Assembly (NCBI GenBank): GCA_022494885.1
Contig: JAGVSM010003692.1
Coordinates: 202,933-266,932, forward strand
Length of the DNA stretch: 64,000 bases
DNA from: Micrasema longulum
Taxonomy: Eukaryota; Arthropoda; Insecta; Trichoptera; Brachycentridae
Direction: 5' to 3'
Position numbers and translations under genes: made by a program. Shown here one piece after another: positions 30,738 through 41,991 of this stretch (its first letter is position 1; each line of letters opens with the position of its first letter). Below the pieces are notes generated by a model. The model did not search any database. It saw nothing but the letters and a program-made list of their open reading frames with translations, and had not been told where the DNA came from.

Positions 30738-30875
30738 TAAGATTCTATCCTATTTTATTTTCACAGTGATTACTAAATATTGCATTGAAATATAAAGGAC
30801 TTGACTTATAAACTCCAAATGTTTCTACGTAATATTTAGTAATCACTGTTAAAAGAAAATAGGACAGGATTCTTA
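30738..30875. mobile_element. Short MITE with 45-bp inverted ends
   Basis: 30738-30782 ('taagattctatcctatttta' to 'gtgattactaaatatt') and 30831-30875 are reverse complements with few mismatches around a 48-bp centre. No coding. Target duplication not clear. Confidence 0.75.
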
Positions 30876-30889
30876 AGTTCATTATACCT

Positions 30890-31390
30890 GGATAAATAAG
30901 CTGGGGTTCAAACTGTCATTTTCCACATTTTGCTGGAGGGTGTGATTCTATAAAATGCTGCAAACGCCTAGTTGCATTCCACCGGCAACACTACTGACTA
31001 GTCCTACTCGTTAACGCCCACATTGCGAACCCCGGGCGATGGGATCACACTCATAACGATGTGATCACAGCAGATAACGAGAGGGTGAAAGGCGAGTTTC
31101 CGGCGCTTCCAAACCAGAAACAACCAGCTAAGGGAAGGTAATCCCGACAGAAAAATCCATCAAAAAAGGCAACGGGAAACCACTCTGGTCATCTTTTCCC
31201 AGGAATCACTATGGCGAATACATCCAATAAGCAGTTGTCCTTGCTGCGGAGTAGCGCAAGACCGAGATGCTTTCGCTATAGTGATTGCCAACGTCGGGAG
31301 GACCTGACAAGGCACCTCAAGAAGAAATAAGCTTGTGTAGCTATCTATGAACTCGGTCGGTGGAAGAAATAAAATATGAGTTTTTTTCTT
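30890..31390 (+). repeat. RTE-type LINE derivative, internally deleted
   Basis: 31170-31220 ('ggcaacgggaaaccactctg') looks like untranslated sequence of RTE elements. It is joined closely to a terminal coding block at about 31230-31330 that reads 'CGVAQDRDAFAIVIANVGRT' then stop, as at the ends of the LINE remnants at 11380 and 46700. The RT region is absent. 30900-31110 before it is GC-richer. It may be a short non-autonomous derivative. Confidence 0.5.
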
Positions 31391-34300
31391 TGTTTTCAAA
31401 AGAAAAGTTGGTTTATATTTATTTTATTACAAAACAACGTAAGTCTTTTAAATATAAATTTTATGCAAATAAGTATTTAAATGACGTTTCTTAACTCTAA
31501 ACGACCTAAATTATTTTTTGTGGATAGAAAAAATAGTTGTTATCTGTTGTACATACTGGTGAGTGCTAAAAGAATTATTCGTTTTTTTTGTATTTATAAT
31601 ATGCGAGTACGTTTATTCATTCGAATAAGTTTAATTTTATGAAAATTTGGTTGAAACTTGCCTGAAACATCATAAATATAGACGACAGAAAACGTCGGAA
31701 GAGTGCAAACGTAACACAGCATAGCAACCCAGAAAAACTCATTATGCAGGACGACAGAAATTCACTCCAAAACAAACAAATCAGCCAGAACTGCAGCCAG
31801 CTAGCCAGCTGTCAAACTAAAAAACCAAATTTTCTGTGTAATGTCGAGTACCAACATAAGTGTAAGTGTATTAATATGTATTTTATTGCTATGTAATTAT
31901 GCTTTATTTTTTTAATACTCTGTTTTACCTCTTAAGTATTTTGTAAAAATCAAAAAAAAAATTATATAAAAAATAATTTAAAAAAGTAGAAAAAAAAACG
32001 TACATCTAGTCAATAAAAAATCAACTTTGGTAGGTTTGTGAGTAAATAAATCTTAAATTTCGTGTACATTTGAATACGCACGCAAGTTGAAAGGTTTAAA
32101 CTCGAATAATAATAGTCGTGTTAAGTTCGTTATACTCAATCTAGTTAGGATAGTTCTCATCAAATTGATGCAGGTATTTAAATGTTTTATTTAAACAAAA
32201 TGAAAACATTACAACTGCAGGTAATTTTTTTATAAAATTAAGCCCCCCAAATTGGCATTCGTTTGCCCCATTGGGACTCCGCCTTTATTCTAATTATAAC
32301 ATTTTATATTCTCACAATAAAGGAAAGTAATAAAATTATTAAATATTAAGCAAATTCACACAATTGGTAAAATTTTTAACCACTTGTAGGTTTCAATTTT
32401 ATTTCAAATGCTCAAATTACATTCAACAATACATGACTTTTTTTCTAAATGATAACGTATATTTTTGTGGATTCGAACGACAGATAACGTAAATATTTTC
32501 ATATTTTAAAAGGGGATTTTCATTTACTTCTGTAACAGAATATTCCATTTTAATAATTTTGTAATGTTTAGAAATATGCAATCGTTTTATTGTCATAAAA
32601 AAAGCTTTTTACTTATTCAGTCAATGATTTTACGTAAAAAAAATTTGAAACATTGAATAAAGTCGCCCGTTTCATCAAAATGCTGACATATTTGTAAAGC
32701 CATTTCACGTTATTGATAATTCCCCGTTGTAACATTTAAGTCTTGTCGTTTATTCTAACGAATGAATATTTTTAAAAGTAAGTAGTGATATTATTTACTG
32801 CGCTATAAAATGTCGGATCCTGTCGTCAGGGGGAAAGTAAGGTTTTTGTTATATCCTGTTTCTGAATGTTATTTTAATATTTCAACGACCAGACTACAAC
32901 GTTCCGTTTTGAATCCAGCCCATTATTTTAAGGCGAGCGCTAGCGCCGTTTCAGGGAATCCATAAAACTATCGATTCGCCATGAGTAATTGGTGCCAGGA
33001 GAGGGTGCGGCGGGAGTTTGGGGTGAAAAAGAAGAACGGGGGATGCATCTGAATAAATAACTCCACTATGCTTTATTTTCTATTCGGTTGAACCTATTTC
33101 TCCGCTGGTGCTATATTTTATACATTGTCTTAGGTCGGGAAAATACAACCCTAGTTTCGTATTTGAAAACTTTTACATTTGAAATGAATATTAGAATTTA
33201 AGAAATGCATGCTCCTGCCACGGCGCAGGAAGGCTACATGAAAAATGCCTCTTTACTAAACATATCTTACTGCGGTGTTTGAGTAAATACTGGTATTAAT
33301 ATTTTATTTTAATTTATTTTATAAAAATATAATATTTATTATGATGACACATTTAATGCTAATAATATTCATATCAAATACTATTACATTTACTCAGTTG
33401 CGTCTTTCAAATATTCATTAATAGTACAACAATTATTTATTAAATATACTTTTAACACTCTTATAAGTACTTTAACATATTCAGATTCCTTTATTGTTTT
33501 ACCAGCTTGTAATACACTCTTAAAGCTATGCATGCACTCTTTAAATAATGAGCATAAAACTAAGAATGGTCCAGAAGGAGCGTAAAATCATATTTAAATA
33601 CATCGGACTGTGTCCAATAATTCACCCACTATGCCCTACTTTTGCCGCGCGCATTCGTGAGGTTGTAGTGTAATGTTGCTTGATGGGGAAAAAAATCATA
33701 ACGCAAATGTAAGGTAAAAAAAAGCAATCTGTTAATTACTCTAAAATTTTATTATGCACGCGGAAATATTGATTGACACAACAGAGTAGATAAGTAAAGG
33801 GTCATTCAATAAGAGTAATTAATTAAATGAATTTTAAACTTAAAATAAATATCTAATTTTATTTTACGTAAAACAGATTTTTTTATATCATTTTTAATAA
33901 TATTTGATGTTTTGAAGATAATGTCGGTCAAATGTTCACCACAGAGCTGTTTAACCCGAGATCTAATTTTCATTCATTCTCTCATTAGATGAGCAGAGTA
34001 GGGTAAAAAAATGTACTACCCTGGTAACACTAACAAAATTTCCATTTTATTTCTTCGGCAATCTGACAGATGGAAAAATAATTCAATTTTTAATTAATGC
34101 ATTTGTTGTGTACACATTTATTTGCTAATTACACATGAAATGTGATTTCATCCTGTTTCTTTAAGATCCTAGCAGTATTTCTACACTTTAAAATGACACA
34201 ACACGGCATAGTTGAATTCAAATTCAAGAGTTGCGTACTAATCGACGTCTACAAAGAAAATAATAATAATTCACTACAGAAGCAAAGTAAGGAGAGAAAG

Positions 34301-35510
34301 AAAAAATCAGTTCATTTTTAGGATAATGCCCCAACAACCCAATTATGTATTCTCTTCAAAGAACAACAGTGTTTATTTATTTATGATATTTTACTAGCTT
34401 AACTATTATTGGAAGTCTTTTTATATCTAAATAATAACATAATTTAAAATTTAAATACTTTAGGCAGAATTCAGAAGTTGTCAGAGCAAAAATTGTGGGA
34501 ACAAAAACTTAATAACGAAATCCATTGTACAATAATATATCTCGTGAACTCCGTATATTCATGAGATAAGTTAGTTAGGAAGTTCATTTCTACTGTTGCC
34601 TCTTGTTGGCGGCTTACCTTTTTGCGAAAACTCAACGAGTTTGAAATTCATGGTGTCAGGAGCAATGAAATGAAAAATTATTTACGAGATTTATTGTTTG
34701 AGAAGCGTAACAATAACGTTTGTATTTGTTACGAGAACAACAAAAGATTCACATTGTAGTGTTTTTGTAACTACATTTAAGTGACCATGTATTAATCAAA
34801 ACTGTACTTGAAAAACTACAAAAAATATTTTGTTTATTGATTGTGTTTTGCTGATTTGATATTCCTAGTTGCCTAGTGATAAGATTCTTAAAAAGGAAAA
34901 AGAACAATCAAGGCTGGCGCCATTATTTTTTAATGTTTTTTGTATTCTATCTAAAATTTCTCATTTTTCTTTACTCCATATCCTACTCGTACTGCCCGAA
35001 TGTAGAATAATCTCTCATCCACTATCAAAGATAAACAGCAACTTTTTTCAAATCACATATGATAAAATATTCCCCATCGTTTACTTAAACTCTCGTCCTT
35101 TTCTCACTTTTTCTGTACACAAGTATCGATATTAATTCATTTACGTACTCATACTGCCAGTTTATTGTAAAGTCGCTATGTAATTTGTTTTTTTTAAAAA
35201 CGATATTGAAACTAAAATACAAATAACATCTTTGAACTAAATCTCATAAGGAGTTTATGATTCCAGTGGTCCAACACAGACGGTGTCTATCTCAGAATAC
35301 AATACATTGTTTGGACACATATTAAAAAAAAAACACATTTAAAATGTAAAGGTTACAAAAATAATCACAAAGTTCGCGATCTAAATATCATCAATAGAAA
35401 AGATATTGTTATCAAGGAAATTATGAACCAATTTTAATTTAATTTAATTTTAATAAAGTCATAAATAATTGGCGAGCTTTTTATACATCAATAATTATTC
35501 AAATAAAATT
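31391..35510. other. Long stretch without recognised genes
   Basis: About 4.1 kb, mostly AT-rich and free of the repeats seen elsewhere. Two GC-richer islands stand out: 31670-31870, open in one frame with splice-like borders, and 32895-33060. Frames such as 34869-35135 (88 codons) have no domain. It may be ordinary intergenic or intronic DNA. Confidence 0.5.
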
Positions 35511-35523
35511 TTAAAAGATTTAC

Positions 35524-35990
35524 CGGATGACAAAACCAGCATTTTACACAACCAATAATATACGAAGTATACTAAAAAACACTAAACAAAGAACTGATAA
35601 ATTAAATTGATCAGGCATTCACAAGTTGATGTGCCATGACTGCAAGTCATTTTATATTGGAAATCCATCACGTACTTTTAAAACTAGAGTTAAAGAACAT
35701 ATGAGATGTCTTAAAAACAATAATTTTTCTGAGTTTGCTGACCATATCCTAATTCAATCAACTTTGAAGATGGCATCGAAATTCTACATACAAACAAAAA
35801 AGGATGAACAGTTGATTATTTTGAAATATTGGAGATTAGAAAGGCTGTAAATAAAATTTTAAATATTATTAATAATCAAATAAATCTTAGTAATAGTCCC
35901 ATTTTAAATATGTTTCCTCTCTTTAAATACACACACAAACCCCCTCTCTTCTCTACCCCCGTAGCCACGCCCACTCTACCTTCACTGTGA
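35524..35990 (+). pseudogene. Penelope-like element: GIY-YIG endonuclease end
   Basis: The plus strand reads 'MTKPAFYTTNNIRSILKNTK', 'QRTDKLN', an in-frame TGA at 35608-35610, then 'SGIHKLMCHDCKSFYIG', 'NPSRTFKTRVKEHMRCLKNN' and 'FADHILIQ'. This is a GIY-YIG endonuclease domain: the usual GVYKL shows as GIHKL, then YIG, the arginine-rich helix and EH. After a frameshift near 35818 it continues as 'EILEIRKAVNKILNIINNQI' and 'SNSPILNMFPLFKYTHKPPL' to a stop at 35988. The PLE reverse transcriptase upstream is missing. The 'YIGNPSR' replaces the usual YIGQTSR. It is followed at 36021 by a hammerhead-like motif, as in PLE terminal repeats. Confidence 0.8.
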
Positions 35991-36115
35991 AAAAATTATT
36001 TATGTTATTTTAGTTTGTAATTAACCCTGAAGAAGGCATAGTATTGCCAAAACTAGTTGGTTGTCAAATTATAAAAAATATATATAAGTGGTACATAAAA
36101 ACATAGTGATTTTAT
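35991..36115 (+). repeat. PLE terminal repeat remnant (P2)
   Basis: After the ribozyme-like core comes 'aagtggtacataaaaacata', similar in layout to the 'aagtggtttaatacaaatat' after the P1 cores. This suggests both are Penelope-like termini. Confidence 0.5.
36021..36064 (+). ncRNA. Hammerhead-ribozyme-like motif in PLE 3' end (P2)
   Basis: Order on the plus strand: stem I AACC (36023-36026), core CTGAAGA (36027-36033), stem II GGCA...TGCC (35-38 / 45-48 of 36000), core AAAA for GAAA (36049-36052, preceded by C, so CpG decay is possible), minimal stem III CTAG (36053-36056), UU, and stem I partner GGTT (36059-36062). PLE terminal repeats are known to carry hammerhead ribozymes with a very short stem III. 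The position, about 30 bases after the PLE coding end, supports it. Confidence 0.6.
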
Positions 36116-36676
36116 TTTATTTTAATATTTGATATACATGATTTAGTTTTTCGAACTCTGTAAAAGAGCGGATCTAGATGTAAAGGAAACTGTACTGAAG
36201 ATATGCGAAACTATAGATAGAAAAACATGGTTCGTGTTGTAAATGCTCTCGTAAAAAGTATATTCGGAAAAAGAGGAATTTTCATCTGGCGGAAAACCTC
36301 GGCTTGGGCGAAGATTAAAGTGGAAAACACGCGTGATGTATCGCTAGTGAACATAGAAACATCCATAGTATAGGCTCAACATATCTGGTTTGTGTGGTTA
36401 GTTTTTAGAATAAAAGTAAAACCACGTAGAATTGTGATAACATGATCCTACGTACGAGTACATCTTGTTTAAATTAAATAAATATGAAGTACGAGAAATA
36501 AAAGAAAAATAAAAGATATATTTTTGGAGGAATAGTTAATATCGCAACCGCTTACTAGAAACAATATAAAAGGCAGATTATTTAACAATTTTTGTAATAA
36601 AAATAATCCCTCTCTAAAAATTTTACCAATTTTTAAACACGCCCTTAGTACATTTCAAAATTTTACTTTTATCAAT
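36116..36676. other. No gene or recognised element
   Basis: AT-rich; nothing recognised. Confidence 0.5.
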
Positions 36677-36815
36677 TGGGTTGTGGTCCCGTGGCTAGTG
36701 TCTCGGACTCACGGATCAAAGGTCCGTGGTTTGAATTCCACTCCACCCCAACTTGATTCCCATTTTCTAATAGTGAGTTATTTTCAACTCGTTGAAAATG
36801 GCCCTCAAAATGAAA
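36677..36815 (+). mobile_element. SINE family B, well preserved
   Basis: 'gggttgtggtcccgtggcta', 'gtgtctcggactcacggatc', B-box-like 'ggtttgaattccactcc', 'cattttctaatagtgagtta' and 'caactcgttgaaaatggccc'. Best reference copy of the family in the window. Confidence 0.85.
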
Positions 36816-37054
36816 TATTTCAGTAAATAATAAGAACGCAAATATTTATTTTTTCGTTTAAAAAAAAAAATGATTTTATAAATAACAATTTAAATAAAAT
36901 ACATGTTGACCTATTTGGCCTGATCCACTCATCAATTCGAGCACAACCCTTCTTGATGGCAATTTATAGTGGGAGTACTACTCAGTGATTATTCTCCTTA
37001 TGGCAATGGAAGTAGGTTGTACACTATTTTGAGTTAGTCCGAATGTCCGAATTC

Positions 37055-37100
37055 TTAAATGTTCTCCATCCCTGTTGTAATTTGTTAATCTTACTAAAAA
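37055..37100 (+). repeat. Family-E right-end scrap
   Basis: 'tgttctccatccctgttgta' and 'atttgttaatctta' match the family-E right half near 48400. Flanking 36816-37774 is otherwise AT-rich and unassigned. Confidence 0.5.
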
Positions 37101-37774
37101 ATATTCGGGGATTCTGTTAGTTTAAAAAAATATTTTCTGAGGTATATTTTCCACATTTCATCAAAAGCTTTATGTATGATGCCTTAAGGTATGAAAAACA
37201 AAAGAAAACTCATTGATTATCAAAAATAAATAATCATTTTATAATAATGAAAAGGTGTAAATATTAGTTAATATACGAATGTTACATATTAACTTACTAA
37301 AGAAAATAAATAAATTGCAGGAGACTGCTGCGAGACAGATATTTATTAAAACTTATGCTCATGTTATAATTTGTTTTTGTATATTTTTTAATAATATGCA
37401 TGCTTTCACTTAACATTATGTTGTATCCCAACACACACAGGGCTCTTGGTCTCATAGAGTTATATGAATAGATCAATAAAAGATGAAAATAAATTCTTTA
37501 TACCCACGGCAAAATCGTTCCTTTCATGTTTAAGAAGGGAGCGATTAAATAATATAAGTTGATTAAATCTTTATTTGAATTCCATTTTGGGAACAAAAAT
37601 AGGAAGCCATTTGATGTGAGACACGCGTCAACATCAGATCACGTTCGTGGCTTAAAGCATACATGTACGAGTATGAAATTAACTGCTATTAAAAAAACAC
37701 GAATATTTATATTAAACTTTGATAATGAAAATCTTACAACACAAATATCAGTTAAAATCAGATCTTCTTCTTCT

Positions 37775-37905
37775 TTTTCAGCCTTATTCTCTCCACTAAT
37801 GGACAAAGGCCTCTTCCAAACGTCTGCATTCCTTCCTATCGACCGGTTTCATCATCCATGTTATACCGGCTATCGAGGAAATGTCATTGACCCATCTTCG
37901 TAGGT
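37775..37905 (-). pseudogene. RTE-type LINE extreme C-terminus
   Basis: The minus strand encodes 'RRWVNDISSIAGITWMMKPV' and 'DRKECRRLEEAFVH'. The block W..D...I.G..W and the end 'LEEAFV' are the usual terminus of RTE-clade proteins. A (agaaga)n run follows on the minus strand. The plus frame over it is a shadow. Confidence 0.7.
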
Positions 37906-39035
37906 AAGGTAAGTAAGACTGATGTTACAAAAATGGTCTACTGAGTAACAACGCAGCGTCTCATGCACCACCCCTGCAAATACCAACATAATATCAATAT
38001 CTCGGCTTTCAGGGCTTATGGCTGGTGACAGGTCATTTATCCACGCAAAGATTTCCATTTTTTTAAATAATTTATTTATCTCGGTTGAGAAATCGCAATT
38101 TTATTTTTTGTTTTTGTCCAAATACGGATCTTTTAGATGAAATCCTAAAACGTTTAAATTCCAGAATAATCTAGAATGATTTGGGCATACTCAAAATACA
38201 ATTAAATTTTTTTCGCTTGAGAAGCTCGCTTTACGCATTGTTCAAATTAAGTTTTTAATTCTCACCTACTTAACTTACATTTCATGGCTGTTCCAAGTTT
38301 TAATTTGACCTTTTTGTTGAAATTGAAAAAGGCAGAAAATAATTTACCGAGGCAAAAATGTACATTTCCAAAGTGGTTTTACCCTCTTGTGTTCTGGCAG
38401 GCAGGAGATTTCCTCTCCTGACAGAAGAAATCCCTCGTCATATTTAGTATAAGCCAAAGAGGTCCATGACCCGACTCGGAATATACGGATAGAACTCCTA
38501 TTTATTGCGATATCCTTATAGAAACGAAGAAAAGATAACAGAATGGGAAAGTCCTTTGATAAGTTTAGCAGGTCCTGAGCCCGTATTACAATGGGAAGTT
38601 AACAAAGTTATCTTTAATTTTATCTATCAAATATTCTGTTTGAAAATTGAAGTCCTTGTTTTAAAAACCTTAAATGTCACAAACTAACAGGAGAGTGTTT
38701 TAGCTGAGTACCATGGTTTTACTATTGTTTTATGTTTGTTGATGAAACAAAATCATTGATTTACTTAAGGTGCACTATAGAGAAATTGAAAATGTATAAA
38801 TGATGTAGGCATATCGAATTCAATAATTGAATAAAATGATATTGAGACATTTGCTGTTTTTAGATAATATTTGGACCTTTGTAGTTTTTAGTGGAAACAA
38901 AACAAAAAATTCTTTAAATATTGGTTTATTAAAACCTTGTACAGCAGTTAAACTCTCCATATTTAGATTTGTAAAGATATTCAGTAAACAGTACTAAAAA
39001 CTTATATAAAAGTATATCCAGACCAACTAAGCCAT
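37906..39035. other. No gene or recognised element
   Basis: A scrap like the family-E core ('tttcagggcttatggctggt') lies at about 38008. Otherwise nothing. Confidence 0.5.
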
Positions 39036-39039
39036 TATC

Positions 39040-39615
39040 ATTTATCATTTATTTATTTATTTATATATATGTACATTACAAAATAAAATATCTTAATTCA
39101 TACATATAGAAATAATTAGGTAAAATTAGGTATATAAAAAAAAAAACACATTAGGATACATAATATCCAAAGAATAATATGTTAAAAAAGTAAGAGAATC
39201 TTGTAACGAAAAACTCCCTCAGAGACGTGAAAAATGTCAATGTCCAAAGTGATATTGTTCAACATAGAGATAGCCCTTCCAACAGGCATTACCATTGGCA
39301 GGTTGGTCCTGTATATTGGAATGTGAAACAGTCTATGTTGACGCTGTCTAAGGTAATAATCAGGAACATAAAAGCTAATGCTCCGCATAATTTCAGGGTT
39401 GTCAATAATACCGCGCAACAATCGAAAGAAGTGCGTTGTTAAATACACATTCCTTCTAGTCTTCAAACTGCTGTAACCAAGCATACCCTGGAGGAACTCA
39501 GTGGGATAAAGCCATGGATAATATCCGCACTCCCTCATGTAGAGAAACCGAAGAAATTTCTTCTGAACCCTCTCCGCCATAGGGACCGGATGCGGAATGG
39601 GGATGGGGCTGTGTA
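39040..39615 (-). pseudogene. LINE ORF2 C-terminal tail with 3' UTR
   Basis: The minus frame 39580-39182 (132 codons) encodes 'MAERVQKKFLRFLYMRECGY', 'MLGYSSLKTRRNVYLTTHFF', 'LLRGIIDNPEIMRSISFYVP' and 'GRAISMLNNITLDIDIF'. 'RVQKKFLR' and 'SL..RR' are hallmarks of the region after the RT domain in jockey/CR1-like LINEs. The 3' UTR ends in a (TAAA)n-like tail at about 39046. The same family is at 26624-26896. The frame is open, so this copy is fairly young but 5'-truncated. Confidence 0.8.
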
Positions 39616-39752
39616 GGGGAGGGTAAGGTTTTGTGGAATAGATGCTAGTTCATGACATTATGGATTGCCTCTTATTTCAAATTATAATAAATAGTTTTTT
39701 TCATTTTAAAAAAAATGAGAAAAAAAAAGAAGATTTTTTATGGTTTACTATC

Positions 39753-39931
39753 GGTGGCCCCCGTGGTGTAGCGGTCAAGACACTATACTTACACATGAAA
39801 GGTTCCTAATCCGATTCCCGGTGATAACATAAAAATTAAAAATGATTATTCTCAAGCCTGGGTGTTAAACGCTGTAATTCACCACTATAATTGAGCCTCC
39901 TGTACCTACTGCTGTAGTGAAAAAAAAATTA
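39753..39931 (+). mobile_element. SINE family A, copy 3
   Basis: 'ggtggcccccgtggtgtagc', decayed B box 'ctaatccgattcccggtga', 'ctcaagcctgggtgttaaac', 'gctgtaattcaccactataa' and an A-run. More diverged than the 14 kb copies. Confidence 0.85.
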
Positions 39932-39987
39932 AGAAAATTTCGTGGTGTGGCCTTAAAACACCCTGTATAATATCGGTTTATACGAGT

Positions 39988-40066
39988 AGTTTCACGAAAA
40001 AAGGAATCTATCATGTAGCCAAAAAGTGTATTTACGTAAATACAGATCACAGAATGAATATATCGG
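39988..40066 (+). pseudogene. Jockey-type LINE RNase H, 5' piece
   Basis: One frame reads 'SQKVYLRKYRSQNEYIG' up to the duplicated 'atatcgg'. It joins in frame to 'WIRGHC' after the second 'atatcgg' at 42847. This would be the start of the conserved W(I/V)RGHCGIxGNExA block of a LINE RNase H domain. The two pieces would be one older element split by the LINE at 40067-42846. Confidence 0.6.
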
Positions 40067-41991
40067 AATCTTGTGAAAAATTTCCAAATTGGTATTCCGC
40101 ACCACTAATAAAAATAATAAATGAAAAACTTAAATACCATAAAAAATGGAAAACTTATAAAAACCTTGCAGACTATAAAACATTTTCTCTTCTCCGTTCA
40201 CGCCAGAAACAAGAAGCCAAAAATTGTTATGACCAATACATTGATCAAACTGAATTAGCTATTCAGAAAAATCCTAAACAATTTTGGTCATTCGTTAAAT
40301 CGAAAAAATCTCTAAGTTATTATCCAACTGAAATGTTTCTTCATGATACAAAGAGTGATAACGTGCAAAGCAGTTGCGAGTTATTTTCTACCTTCTTTCA
40401 GTCTGTTTTTATTAATAACGACATTGATTTACCTATTGTGGACTCTAGAAATGTCATTGACATTCAAACTGTAACATTTAATTCTAAATTAGTTCTTAAA
40501 TATTTAAATGATCTAGATCCTTCAAAAGGAGCAGGACCTGACGGATTTCCTACGTTTTTCATAAAAAGATGTGCAACGCAATTGGCATGTCCGTTGTCAT
40601 ATCTTTATAACCTATCATTAAAAGAAGGTAAATTTCCAATGTGCTGGAAGAAATCTCACGTTACTCCTGTCCATAAAACTGGTGATCTACACAATATTGA
40701 AAATTATAGACCCATATCTAAAATTTCAATTTTTAGCAAATTAATGGAAAAAATCATCACTGAACAAATTTCTCCAGCGGTGAAGCACTTCATTGATCCA
40801 AACCAACACGGTTTCTTTAAAATGCGAAATGTTTCTACTAATCTTGCTGAATTTACAGATAGGGTTCTAAACGTAATGGGCAGCCGACATCAGGTCGACG
40901 CTCAGTATACAGATTTTAGCAAGGCTTTTGATAAAATCAGTCACAAAATCCTTCTTCACAAATTAAAATGTTATGGCTTTCACGGTAATCTACTACGTTG
41001 GATTGAATCTTATTTAAAGTATCGCCTCCAATCAGTTGCACTATTAAACTATCAGTCTTCATTTAAACAATGCTATTCCGGTGTACCCCAGGGATCCCAC
41101 TTGGGTCCATTATTGTTTATTCTTTATATTAATGATATGGGTAACGTCTTTAAATTTTCCGAATACAAAATATTTGCCGATGACACAAAAATATACAAGA
41201 AAGTTACTTCCCTACAAGATTGTCTTGATATGCAAGAAGATCTTGAAAACTTCTCTACTTACTGTGTAAATAATCAGCTCATATTAAATCCGCTTAAATG
41301 CAAAACAATTACCTTTACGAGAATAAAAAATCCGATAGATTATTCGTATTCTCTATCGGGTACAGTCTTGCACCGTGTCCAAGAAATACGAGATCTAGGT
41401 GTAGTTCTGGACTCAAAAATGACATTTCAATCACATATTGATAAAATTATTGAAAAAGCATATAAAATGTTAGGTTTTATTATACGAGTATCTAAGCCTT
41501 TTAAAAATGATCTAACAATAAAAAATCTTTATTATAGTTATGTAAGAACCCATCTTGAATTTGCGTCTATCGTTTGGAATCCACAATACATTACTTATAT
41601 TGACAGGCTGGAGAAAGTACAAAACAAATTTTTAAAACATTTGAATTTCCGATGCTCTCTTATATTTCCAAATCATGACTTATCTGGACGTTTTCACAAA
41701 CTGATTAACCTCGAAAAAAGGAGAACATTAATGGACCTCACATTCCTCTATAAAATTATTAACAGTCTAGCTGATTCGTCCCAGCTCCTAAATAAAATTC
41801 AAATTAACTGTCCATCACGTGCCCTACGAAATCACCCAACCTTTAGAATACCTAGTGTCAATACGAACTATTGCCAGAATTCGTTTTTACACAGATCGTG
41901 TTCCACTTTTAACAGCTTTTTTAACCATATAGATATATATCATACAGGATTACAATTATTTAAAAATAGTGTATTGAAAACTTTTGAATAA
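40054..41991 (+). CDS. Non-LTR retrotransposon reverse transcriptase (ORF2 part)
   Basis: 645 codons and the only long intact frame. Order: linker after the endonuclease ('EKFPNWYSAPLIKII', residues 8-22), then RT motifs 'GAGPDGFPTFFIKRC' (about 159-173), 'PVHKTGDLHNIENYRPIS' (about 204-221), 'YTDFSKAFDKISH' (about 285) with the first catalytic Asp, 'GVPQGSHLGPLLFILYIND' (about 343) and 'FADDTKIY' (about 374) with the two active-site Asp. Thumb and tail follow ('RDLGVVLDSKMTFQSHI', 'HLEFASIVWNPQY', 'LEKVQNKFLKHLNF'). No RNase H. The apurinic-type endonuclease expected upstream is absent. The ATG at 40054 is probably flanking DNA; element sequence seems to start at 40067. The protein would copy element RNA into target DNA in the nucleus, but without endonuclease or promoter this copy is unlikely to move. 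Jockey/CR1-like; clade not settled. Confidence 0.92.
   Translation: MNISESCEKFPNWYSAPLIKIINEKLKYHKKWKTYKNLADYKTFSLLRSRQKQEAKNCYDQYIDQTELAIQKNPKQFWSFVKSKKSLSYYPTEMFLHDTKSDNVQSSCELFSTFFQSVFINNDIDLPIVDSRNVIDIQTVTFNSKLVLKYLNDLDPSKGAGPDGFPTFFIKRCATQLACPLSYLYNLSLKEGKFPMCWKKSHVTPVHKTGDLHNIENYRPISKISIFSKLMEKIITEQISPAVKHFIDPNQHGFFKMRNVSTNLAEFTDRVLNVMGSRHQVDAQYTDFSKAFDKISHKILLHKLKCYGFHGNLLRWIESYLKYRLQSVALLNYQSSFKQCYSGVPQGSHLGPLLFILYINDMGNVFKFSEYKIFADDTKIYKKVTSLQDCLDMQEDLENFSTYCVNNQLILNPLKCKTITFTRIKNPIDYSYSLSGTVLHRVQEIRDLGVVLDSKMTFQSHIDKIIEKAYKMLGFIIRVSKPFKNDLTIKNLYYSYVRTHLEFASIVWNPQYITYIDRLEKVQNKFLKHLNFRCSLIFPNHDLSGRFHKLINLEKRRTLMDLTFLYKIINSLADSSQLLNKIQINCPSRALRNHPTFRIPSVNTNYCQNSFLHRSCSTFNSFFNHIDIYHTGLQLFKNSVLKTFE
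40060..40066. repeat. Target-site duplication, left ('atatcgg')
   Basis: Repeated at 42847-42853 after the element's A-rich tail. The preceding bases (aat/aaa) partly match too. Confidence 0.6.

Noticed and set aside
39227..39442. Plus-strand frame over the 39 kb LINE
   Set aside because: Shadow of the minus-strand LINE tail.
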